From NCBI GenBank assembly GCA_004431415.1, contig QPMI01000182.1:1-64000 (forward strand): a DNA stretch of 64,000 nucleotides, written 5' to 3'. This DNA is from Cyanophora paradoxa. Lineage: Eukaryota > Glaucocystophyceae > Cyanophorales > Cyanophoraceae. A program made the position numbers and the translations under genes. Under the pieces are notes generated by a model. The model worked only from the letters and a program-made list of their open reading frames with translations, did no database searches and was not told the DNA's origin. How positions within the stretch are numbered: the first letter of the stretch is position 1; each line of letters opens with the position of its first letter. Shown in pieces: positions 24,801 to 35,300 of the stretch.

Positions 24801-27648
24801 GCGGTCTGGTCATCGCGCTCTTCGAATTCGGTGCTGAAATCATTGACGTCGATACTAGTACTGATATCATTTCCGAATCCTTTGGGTGCGTTCAAACGAG
24901 TCTGCAATCGACCGATCAGCCGCCAGTTAAGAGATGCATATGCATATGCCTGATCCATGAGCATATACATGCAGGTTGGGAATTGAGCATAGCGACGACA
25001 ACGGGACGAACCAAAGCCCAGTCGCATGCCTTAATCGAGGCGTTTGTCCAGGAGACGACTCCAGTTCGACCAGACACGATCGCAGCACTCGAAGAGCCGA
25101 CGACCAAAGCATGAAGCTTCAAGGAATGCAGAGGGAGCGACACGGACTTCGGGGCAAATAGTACCGCTGATGGCGGGTAGTATGCCGGGCCTGCGCGTGT
25201 GCGTGCGCGGGAGAGTATACGTATGCGGTGTGAGTGAGTTCTAGACGGACTCTGGATCTCGAACGTTAAAGGACATCCGAGCGCGCACTCAGTTTCAGCG
25301 TGATGTTCACGCTTGTGAGTGGCAGCAGGTCGTTTGATGGGCACATACAGAACTTGAAGATAGGCATAGAAATTTGCAGCTCGCGGTCATATCCAGCTGC
25401 AGCGAGCGATAGCTGATCGATCTCCCCCACGAGGCGCGCCGTTAGGGTGAAACGAAATGTCGATCCCGCTCGACCGTCAGCGGCACGCAGAACTTCCAGT
25501 ACTGAAATATCGAAGGCGACGCTGAGGTTCGCACCGCCGCGAAGCCCTACGACCTTCGGTGCCCCAAGCATCCGGAGGAGCGCGTTGGCTTCCGCATCCC
25601 GTATCTGGTCATGATTAATATTGTAAGAACGAGCGCGACTAAACTTCCTATAAAACATCGTTATTCCCGGAGCGCGGAGTCAGTTACCTTTGTGGAGAAT
25701 GTGATCGCGCACGCTGTCGGAATTCCGATGTACGCAGTATTCGGCACACACTCCACCGAAGTTCTGACGGGAGAGTGTCTAATTAGACACCGATGCTATG
25801 CTTCTGTTGCACGCGACGATATCTTTAATTTCTAATGACCGGAGAGATGCGAATTCGAATTCTATATATAGCTTAGCTCATCAATTAATATTTGATTCGC
25901 CGATTGCAAGCACATGCACCTTGGATCGACCTGGACTTGAGGGAGAACAGATACGTTGCGCGAAATGAGTATTGTTGAATTCGATTTGGCCAGGGAGCCG
26001 GAGGAGCTGGTCGCGTCTGAGGGCCCGACAGGAGCCCTTGGCGAGACAGCGATGTTGATCACGCCAGCCGCAGGCTCCTCCAGGCTATGATTGAAAAGCA
26101 CGGCGAACACGAGCTCTTGTGATGTGGAGCAGTTTGCAATCGACCGCAAGCATAGGGATGTTCGGAACGTAGCAACCGCGTCTCCAGAACCGAAAAGAGT
26201 GATGTCTGACAGCGAAGCGGGGTACGGCGCGCCTGAATCAGTGCGCGGGACGAATGTGCAGTTCAGCTCCTCCCCTACAAAAGCAAGTATACTACTATAA
26301 CTAGATGTATTCGATTTGGAGCTGCACTCGATCGAAGACCGCTGCGCGGAAAGTTGTGGTTCGGGAATAGACTCTGCGCGAAAGTGAACATTAAAAAAAC
26401 TTAAAAACAACGCAAAAGCATTCAGACTGCATCTAGACTCAAATATATATCCAGATCTAGAAGAACGGGAAGACGTCGACGTGCGCGTGTGTGTGGTGTG
26501 GGGAGAGGGGGGGGTGGGGGAGGGGGGGGGGGGGGGGGGCGCACGATCGCGAGGCGCTAACGCCACAGGCGTGACATCCCATATCGAGACGTTTCCGGCC
26601 TCGTCTCCAGTGGCAACGAATGCGGCACGCGCACTCTGAGACAGGGCAATAGACCAAATGCTGATCGATTGCGGAGTCGAGGACTGAACGGAGCGAATTT
26701 CGATTGGACGGAATCCTGGTAGCTGAGCGCCATCCTCGACATTCCACGCACGCACGCGACCGTCCTCGCCTAATGATTGCGAATTTGCGATTGCAGTGTT
26801 AGATGAATTTTGCATCGCATTTAGATCTTGATTCATCGATATCGCACCGGCAGTGATGCACATAGACCCGTTGGATGCGGCGGCAACCGAAAGGACTGCA
26901 CCTACGCCTGCGTCCGCAACTCCGGCCCACTGTTGGGCCCCTGTCGACGTCGACCACATGCGGATTCGTTGAGGATCGTTCTTGTTTGCGACGCTGACGA
27001 GCAACGCGGAGTGGGGGATGAACGCGATGCCGTACACCCAGTCCGTGTGGCCCCTGAGCACGCGAAGAACGGACCCTGTGGAGGCGGACCACAAGATGAC
27101 AGACGCATCGAACGACGCTGTCGCGAGAACATCGTTGGAGAAGAAAGCGACCGCCGCGATCCCATTTGTGTGGTTGTTCAGCGACCGCAGCTGCGTGCCA
27201 TTGCTCATGGACCATACATATGCCAGCGCAACACTGGTGCCGGTCACGGCGAGTGCTCCGTCTGGCGAAACGCCGGCAGCCAGCACAGTGACAAAGTCGT
27301 CGTGCTTCAGGGTTCGCTGCACGGTTCCGTCGCTGACTCGCCAGATCCGCGCGACCGAGCCCGGGCCCGCTGCAAGCACGGAGGCGCCGTCGGGAGTGAA
27401 GCAGACCGTCCTGACGCTGCCCGTGCCGTTGCTGAGAGACCGGAACATGGCGCCCCCGGCTGCGGACACGTTCCAGAGCTTCACGGTTCCGTCTCGGCCG
27501 CCCGAAGCCAGCAGGCGGCCTGTGCTGTCGAGAGCGAGGCCCAAGACCGCACCGACGTGCCCGGACAAGCGCACGGGGGGAGGGTAGTCACCGGCGCGGG
27601 CCTGCGGCTGCGCCCACACCGGCCGCGGAAACGACGCCAGGCCTAGGA
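18853..27648 (-). CDS. Large membrane protein: WD40 propeller, Ig/PKD-like repeats, Arg-Ser-rich segment, polytopic C-terminus
   Basis: Intron-rich minus-strand gene. The first exon found starts at 27,648 after an acceptor TTGCAG with a signal-peptide-like end (AVLGLASFPRPVWAQ); the initiating exon was not found. A WD40 region (27.6-26.56 kb) shows seven blade ends: KLWNV, RIWRV, YVWSM, ILWSA, RMWST, RAWNV, SIWDV. Ig/PKD-like pieces follow (26.3-23.4 kb), for example ELNCTFVPRTDSGAP and GSWQLTLTVSDSAGRA, with many N-x-S/T sites. Then come a small-residue helix (LGAAVGAAVTAAAAVAVGVS, 23.5 kb), an acidic stretch (23.05-23.35 kb) and an Arg-Ser-rich segment (22.05-22.95 kb). At least six hydrophobic segments lie between 21.4 and 19.8 kb, including STVIFWTSIAFFGIWVLRWI and NLAYLSYLVLSRPFIDRS. 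The predicted stop is at 18,853 after a Pro/Ala-rich tail. The order suggests an exported sensor domain fused to a TRP/polycystin-like channel module; the channel assignment is inference. It could be more than one gene. Confidence 0.65.
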
Positions 27649-27786
27649 CTGCAACAGCAGGTTACGAAGTTAGGCCATGCACACGGCCGAGATATTCGAC
27701 AGCGGACGCGGAGCAGTCGCAAGTGCTTGCCTGTAAACATGAGGGCAAGAAGCTTAAGCTTAAGCACCTGTACCGTGACATGCACA

Positions 27787-27872
27787 CTCGTGCATGATCG
27801 CTGCACACTCCTGAGGCTCGTGCATGATCGCTGCACACTCGTGCATGATCGCTGCACACTCGTGCATGATCG
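27787..27872 (+). repeat. 21-bp tandem repeat, four copies
   Basis: The unit CTCGTGCATGATCGCTGCAC(A) starts at 27,787, 27,817, 27,838 and, truncated at its end, 27,859. A nine-base insertion separates the first two copies. Each unit contains the short palindromes TGCA and TGATCG-like words. It lies just upstream of the WD40 membrane-protein gene, where it could be promoter or leader DNA. Confidence 0.85.
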
Positions 27873-30800
27873 CGACCCGCGTTGGGTCCGGAGCGGCCGC
27901 AGTACTTGTACGCGTGCACGAAGCTGTGCTCTACAAATATGCATATTCACCAAAGGTGGTCCGCGGCAATCATGATATAGATTGGCGTTCAATGTCTGCG
28001 CAAGAGATCTAGACATAAATTATAGTTTGATTCGCCGTCACGGTATTATGATGCATGCGCGCACATGCGCATGCGCCGCGGAGGAGGGAAGCTCACGGGC
28101 CGGAAAGAGATCATCGGATCTAGAGTGCGTCGCGCGACCGTCGGACGCCGCAGCTGCGAACCCGCGACCAGCTTGGGGCAATGACAACTTTGATCATGAC
28201 ATGGCGCCGGCGCCCAGCGGCCGGGCGCTGATCATGATCATGATTCCGAGCTGAACGTTTACGCATCCATGGCCAGATAAACGTTATAATTAACTAGCTA
28301 TATAGTAAGCGTGCGCTGTGGCTGAGAATGGTCATATACATGCAAGGCTCATCGTGGTAAAGGTACCAACCGCGGTCAGTACTACGTAGTACGTATACGC
28401 GTACGGTGCCGGTATGCTGTGAATTCGAATTCGAATTAACGTTCGAAGACCAAGGTTGCGCATGCGCGCACATGTCGACGTCGACGTCACCGTGGCAGTT
28501 ATATACAATTATGCAATCATTGCGACCTCGGAGTCCGACGGTCCGCGGCCGCGCTGCGGCAGCGTGCGCGCGGATCGTCGGACGAAAAAGAGTTGACACA
28601 TGGTCACACATCATGGCATACATGTACATCACAGTACATGCTATACTTCGGCGGCGACTCGCCGGCGAGTCTAGTTGATGCATACTGTGGCAGTCATTGC
28701 CAAGTTAACGTTGCGCATGCATTATAACTTGCATACCGTAGTATATATATACTTATACGTACCCGGTATATACGTACGCCGGGCCAGCCTGGCCCTGCTG
28801 CCTGGGAGGCTGGGACTCTGGCTGGGACTCCTGGGAGACGCATCGTCAAGCCGCGGCATGTGCCACGGTGATACCAGTGATCAATGATCATACCACTGAT
28901 ACGCCGTGACGGTCCATCATACGGACCATCATAAGGTAGACTCGGCGTACTACGGTAGAGTCGGCGTAGACTCCGGATCCGGATCCGGAGTCCGGACTGC
29001 GCATGCCGCCCCAGTGCCAGCCACTGCCAGGCCACTGCCAGCCAGTGCCAGGCTGCCAGCAGGCTGGGCCGTGGCCCGTGGCCCGTGGCCCAGCCGGACC
29101 AGTCCTGCTTTGGCCGGGTTAGCTTGGCCGGACCAATCCTAGCTGGCGGCGCAGATTTTTCTCGACGATTTTTCTCGACAAAAAAGGTTTTTGTGCATAA
29201 AAAATAAAATCGATCGGAAGTTTCGGAACCGGCTGTGCAGCTGCAGCCTGCAGGCTGCAGCTCGTCGACGCGTACGTCCCTCCGCGGCCGCCGCGCCGGG
29301 GCCTCCGGATCCGACTCGGCGAGTGTCATCGATATGACGAGTCATTGACGACGATATCACAGACTCGAGAGACTCGGAGTGCCCCGGAGTGCCCGAGGGC
29401 CGAGGTCCGACACCGTCCGATTCATAAATTAGACTCAAAAATCATGGCATGGGCACGCGCACCGTGGCTGCGGCGTGGCACGGCCGCCCGGCGGCCGGGC
29501 GGTGCACCCCTGCAGCTGCGGCCGGGCTGCCGGGCCAGTGCCGCGCCGTGGCGGCCGGGCCGGCAGCCTTCCGTGCCAGTGGGTCGCAGTCTCGCAGACT
29601 GGCAGTCACCGTTCTGCCGGAGTCCAGCGCTAGCTGCTCGCAGTTGCCGTTAACGTTCGCGATCGATCTCCAGCTGCGGCGGGTGGCCACTGGCCATGCA
29701 TATGGGGAGGGGGGCGATTGCAAGTTCCCGGGCAGCACCCGGCAACAGTGCCGCAACACCCGGCAAGTCGGCGGCAACCCCCTTCTAGCTCAGGGCCCCT
29801 TCCTGCCTGGCCGGACCTATCCGAGCAAAAGTTTTTTTCCATCGCTCTCAGAGTCTAGATCTCGAGCTCCGACTCCGGATCCGCCGTACGCGTCGATCGC
29901 GCGCGACGGCGAGTCCACCCCCCCCCACACCCCCCCACCCCGCCCCCCCCCCCCCCAATAGGCTATAGCCAGGGCTCTACTAGCCGCTCTAGGGCCTAGG
30001 GCCCTAGATTCCGAGTCTCCGAGTCGACTCCAGCTCCGACTCGACTCCGATTTGGCGAGGCTCCGGAATCCGGATTCCGGATCCGTCCGGATCCCCGCCG
30101 GTCCCGGCGAGAGTCGCCGCGAGACACATATGCATGTACCGGTACTATACCCTGTAGGAGTAGTTGAATTGCCGTAGTTTTAAATTGGTTTTAGATTGCC
30201 GGCCTGGCCATGGATGCTCCAGTAGCCTGGGCCCTGGGCCGCGGGCGCGCGCCGGCGCCACGGAATCCGATCATCGGAAGCCCCACGGATCCGATCATCG
30301 GATGTGTCCCTGCTAGGGCACTGGCCGGGGGGGTCTTGCATTGGCCGGCGGCCCAGCCCAAGCCGCCGAAGCTCGGCCGCTGGCCCGGGGCTGGCCGCCA
30401 GCCTCCAGCCAAAACTTGGCCGGCCAGCTGGCGGCCGGGCGCCGGCGCCAGCCTCTAGCTAGGACTCCGGGGCTTGGTCACACACCGGGTCGGCCAGGCT
30501 GGCCAGCCGGCCAGCCTTAAAGCCCGCCCTTGTTTAATGAAAGCCGTGACATAAATTAAACCCGCATTTCTAACTGGTTTATAACACCCGTTAATAACAA
30601 GCGCTGTTGATGTTGTCAAGTCTCACCCTCAAGCCCCACCCCTAGCCTCAAGCCTGCGCCCCAGCCAGTGTCACCGGCCAGCTGGCCGCCCCTTAAAGCC
30701 GAAAAGTGCAGGCCCGGCTGGCCGACGAATCGGGAGGCTGGGCCAGCCCAAAAGCATTAAACCTGCCGGCCAGCTGGTCGGCCTGACCGCCGGCCAGTGC

Positions 30801-31239
30801 CCTAGTCCCTGCGCGCAATTGTAATTTAGCCTGGATGTTGGAGCCTGCAGCCTGGCAGTGCGCTTCAAAATTAATATCCATAATGCCGTAGTTCTGTGCC
30901 GACGTCTCAGATATACATACGATATACATCCTTTTTCAACCAGCTTGCAGTCTGGGACTCTGGGCGGCCCGCGGCCGGGCAGGGCTGAAGCTATAGATAG
31001 CTATAGCGCCGTTTGGCATCATGGCGTGATCATGAGCTCGAGCTCGAGCACCTGCAGCTGCACGCGCGCCTGGAGAAAGGCCCATATGCATATGCATGTC
31101 CATGAGTTCGATCGCGATCGCGAGGTCGAAGCACACGTGCGCATGCGCATGCGCATGCACGATCCTCGCGATCGCGCGCGAGGCCGCAGCCTGCAATTGC
31201 GAAGAATTCGAAGCTTAAGGCCGCGGCCGGTATCGATAT

Positions 31240-31845
31240 CGAGCGCTAGCGCTAGTGCTCGCCCTAGGCCTCATGCACTTGACGAGCAGTGATTTTGACC
31301 TGTAAGCGCACGACGCCGTGAATCCCGTGACGCCGGCCGCGGTGCGCACGTGCACGGGCGCCGGCGCCGCCGGCTAGCGCTAGCGCTGGCGCCGGCGCCG
31401 GCGCCGGGCCGAGTGTTCGCGTTAACGTTAACGTTCAACGTTTTCAAAAGCCGGCCGCGGGTACGCCCAGCGCTTGAACTGCGGCTGTACCCCCCACGTT
31501 GCGACGCAGCCGACGCGCTAGCTATTATAGCCAGCAGCTGCAGGCCGCAGGCCGCACACCGGCTCCGAGCGCTAGCGCTCGCCCTACCGTAGTAGTACAC
31601 GCACTTGACGAGCAGTGATTTTGACACCTGTGCATGCGCATCAGTGGCTCGCTCCGCATCGCGTCAATTTCGCCGCCGGCTAGCGCTAGCGCTGGCGCCG
31701 GGCAGAGTGTACGCGTTAACGTTAACGTTCAACGTTTTCAAACCGGCCGCGGGTACGCCCAGCGCTTGAACTGCGGCTGTACCCCCACGTTGCGACGCTC
31801 GCAGCTGCAGCAGCCGGCAGGCCGCACGTCGGCACTCCGAGCGCC
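31240..31845 (+). repeat. Direct duplication of a roughly 0.3-kb palindrome-rich unit
   Basis: Two consecutive copies begin at about 31,240 and 31,566. Shared blocks are GAGCGCTAGCG...CGCCCTA, GCACTTGACGAGCAGTGATT (31,275 and 31,601), CGCCGGCTAGCGCTAGCGCT (about 31,367 and 31,673), GTTAACGTTAACGTTCAACG, and CCGGCCGCGGGTACGCCCAG (31,451 and 31,743). The offset shrinks from 326 to 292 bases through small deletions in the second copy. A third partial start is visible near 31,836. It lies about 0.5 kb upstream of the giant secreted-protein gene. Confidence 0.85.
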
Positions 31846-32333
31846 TATATCGACGCCGGAAGCCGCTGGCTGTAGTTCGCCCTCCGCACTGGTCAACCTC
31901 CGAGCCAACTGTCAACCTCCGCATCGCAGGTGCGCTCCAGCGAGCGCCGCGTCAGCCTCGTATGGTTGTGCGGGTCGGTCGACGCCTTCTTCGCCCGACC
32001 GCTTACGAGCGCGCTACGTGGCGCTGGCTGGATAACGTGTCTCGGTCCGGATAAGCCTAGGCCTGGGTCTAGCGAGGCCTGCCAAAGGCCCGAAGCTCGC
32101 ATACGCGATCCGATGGCTCTGCATAAACGGAAATCTTTCACACAACTCGGCCTCACGCCGGGCCTGCGGCACCGCACCGCGGCCGGTGAAGATGTTTGAA
32201 CTCACCCTCCACCGGCGCAGGCTCCGGGCAAAGGACGCGTCGGACGCGTTCACCGAGGTCGTAGTTGAGTGAGGAGGTCGGCCCAGTCGCGATCGCTCCG
32301 GGGGAGCCTCCGCCTGCCAGTGTTCGGGCCGGC

Positions 32334-35300
32334 ATGGCTCCGACTCCAGTCGACGTCGTCCGCCGCCGCGCCCGGCCTGGCTCGGCGACGTCTCGCGGCT
32401 TCCTCGTGTCATTCGCAGGTGCGCGCATCCGCCGGCGCGGTCGGGCGCCGGCGCCCGACCGCCGCGCAGCGCTGGCGGCGCTCGCGCTGGCGGCGGCGCT
32501 GCTGCCGGCGGCGGCGGCGGCGGACGCGGAGTGGGGCTGGGGCTCGGGCAGCTGGAGTGGCTCCGGAGACACCCCCGTGCGGGTACGCCAGCTCTCCACC
32601 CGCCCCGCACCCCCCCCCCCCCCCCCCTCCGGCCCGGCGCCGCGCCGCTCGAGCTCACGCTCGCCGCTCGCGGCTAACAGGGCGCGCGCGTGGTGGCGAT
32701 GCCGGCCCGCGAGGCCCTCGACGCCTGCCTCGCCACCGGCCGCATCAGGCCCGCCCCGCCCCGCCTCGCGTCCCGCCGCCCGCTGGCTACATCCCGGGCC
32801 GATTCCCGGCTCACGCCCGGGGCAGGATCGACTGCCCGGCAGCGGTCAACCTCGCCCTGCGCAACCCCACCCTCGTCGTGCGCCCTCCCCCTCGCCTCGC
32901 GGCGCTCCCCGTCAGCCTTCGCCTCTAGTTCTGATCCCGCGGCCGCCGCGCCCTCCCCCGCAGATCCCGGCCTCGCCCACGTACCCCCCGGTGCGCCGCG
33001 CGTATACCGCCCCACCCCTCTATCCGGCCTTGATCGCAGGGTACACTTTCAGGGTTCGACGCCGGCCGCGAGCTTCTTCAAGGCGAGCTCTGCGACCCGC
33101 CTATCCCCCCCCCCCGCCCGCCCTCATTGCCGTACCCCAGGCCAAGTACAACGTCTCGTCGGGCCTCTCGAAGGACCCCGAGGCCGACGCCTTCACCATG
33201 GCCGTCATGGTCTCCGACGTGCGTACCCCCTCCTGACCTATCCCCCCCCGCATTTCCCCCCTCCCCCTTCCTTCTGCCCGCTCCCCCTTCCTTCTGCCCG
33301 CTTCCCCTTCCCCGCGCCCTACCCCCTCCCCAGTGGTAGCCCCCTCGCGCCCTTCGCCCTCCACGCCTCTTCCCCCCCCCCCCCCCCCCCGCCCTTCTTC
33401 CCATCCCCCATCTCTGCCCTTCGCCGACCCTCCACCCCCCGCAGGGCCCGGACGGGACGGCGGTGATGCAGATCGGGGGTACCGGAAAGGAGGTGGACCC
33501 GGCGACGGGGGCGATGAAGGGCGCGCAGCGGATCACGCTCCAGGGCTCCAACTTCGAAAGGATCGTCGCCGGCGGCCCGATCCGCGGCGCCGGCGGGGGC
33601 GTGCCCCTCACGGTCATCGGCGCCTCGTTCGAGCCGCGGGTGAGCCCCGCGGCCGGCCCCGACGACGACTGCGACGGCGTGGCTGCCCTCGCGGCCGACG
33701 GGCGGGACAACGACTGCGACGGGCTCGCCGCCTCCACCGACGGGCGGGACAACGACTGCGACGGGCTGCTGGCCGCGGCCGCCGCCGGCGGGGGCGACAA
33801 CGACTGCGACGGCCTCGACCCGAGCCGCGCCGCCGCCTGCCGGGCGACCGCCTGCCGCGCCCGGGCCTGCCGCGCCGCCGCCTGCCGGGCCGCCGCCGCC
33901 TCGCCCGCGCCGCCGAAACCCACGGGCACCATCATCATCACCGTCGTCGGGACCCAGTTCGGCATCCACCCCGCCGTCGACCACAACGGGCGCTCGGCGC
34001 GCGGAGGCTTCGCGCTGACGCTCACGGGCACCGCCTTCGGGGCCGTGTCGGAGGGGAGCCTGCCCAAGGCCGGCACGGTGCTCAACGTCACCGGCGCGGC
34101 CTTCGTCGCCCCGCGGGCGCGCCCGGGCCGCGACAACGACTGCGACGGCAAGGACGACGACTGCGATGGCCTCGCCGCCGCCGCCTCTGCCGGCCCCGAC
34201 GACGACTGCGACGGCGTGGCGGCCTCGCTTGACGGGCGGGACAACGACTGCGACGGGGTGGCGGCGGCGGGCGAGTACTCGCGCAGCGGGATGCCCCTCG
34301 TGTGGAGCCCGCGGAGCAACCTCTTGCGGGAGGTGGTCACGCCCGTCCGGCCGGCGCAGGGCCCCATGGCGGGCGGCACGCTCTTCGCCCTCACCATCCA
34401 CGGCGACCCCTTTGCCTTCCCGTCCGCTCTGCTCTCCTCCTAAACCTTCGCCGAGTTGCGATTGTGACTCTGACCCGCGGCAGGGTCGGGGACCGGGGGG
34501 CGGCGGAGGCGGGGCAGCGGGCGGCCTTCGCGGCGGGCGGCCTGCCCCTCAACGTCTCCGGCTGCGTCTACGTCGAGGGCCCCGCGCCCCTCCTAGTGAC
34601 CGCCGTGGACGGCACCGCCGTCGCCCTGTACCCCCTCCCCGACGAGGTCCCCCACGCCGAGGCCTTCCTGGCCTCCGCCGACCTCTTCGGGGGCACGCCG
34701 GGCCGGATCGCCTCGGGCACGCTCTGCGGGGGCGACCGCGGGCTGGCGCCCACGGACGCCGGGGCGGCGATCAGCGGGGCGTCCGTGGCGGGGCGGGCGC
34801 CGAACGCGCTGGGGCCGGCGGGGGCGGCGACGGCGTGGCCGCCCGTCCTCTACGACGCGGCCGTCTTCTTCCGCGACGGCCGCGCCAGCCTCGCCACCCG
34901 GTGCGCCCGCCCCGCCCCGCCTCCCCCCGATCACGAGGCCCCGCGGCGCCGGCTCTCAGCAGCACCCCGGCTGACTCGTACGCGGCGCGGCCAGGGTCTC
35001 CCGCGGCAAGGGCATGGGCGGCGGCGCCAGCGGGTGCGCGCGGAGCCCGCTTCGACCGCCTCCTCCCCCTCGCCCCGCGTTGAGCCCTCGGCGGGGGCAG
35101 GGACCAGAGCGGGAGCTCGATCCTGCGGGCCGGCAGCAGCGCCAAGATCGTCACCGACCGCGACACGTGCGCCCCGCCCCGCCCCGCCCCGCCCCTCTAC
35201 CGCCCCGCCCGCCCCTCCCCGCCCCTCCCCGCCCCACCTTGAGCGAGGCTCCGCAGGGGTCGGAGCAAGGGCTTCGGGCGGCACCTGCTCGAGACCGCCC

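Larger units (their letters stand above)
27649..32333. other. Long gene-free region rich in short palindromes and repeats
   Basis: About 4.7 kb without a supportable gene: open frames are short, overlap on both strands and show no family motif. The 5' exon and promoter of the WD40 membrane gene and the promoter and leader of the giant secreted-protein gene must lie here. The sequence is unusually rich in self-complementary words (GAATTC, TCCGGATCCGGA, CGATCGCGATCG, TTAACGTTAACG) and in GGCC/CCAG-rich blocks at 29.0-30.8 kb. Two repeat arrays are listed separately. Confidence 0.6.

Noticed and set aside
27787-27872. CRISPR-like array
   Set aside because: The units are contiguous with no unique spacers, and the host is eukaryotic.
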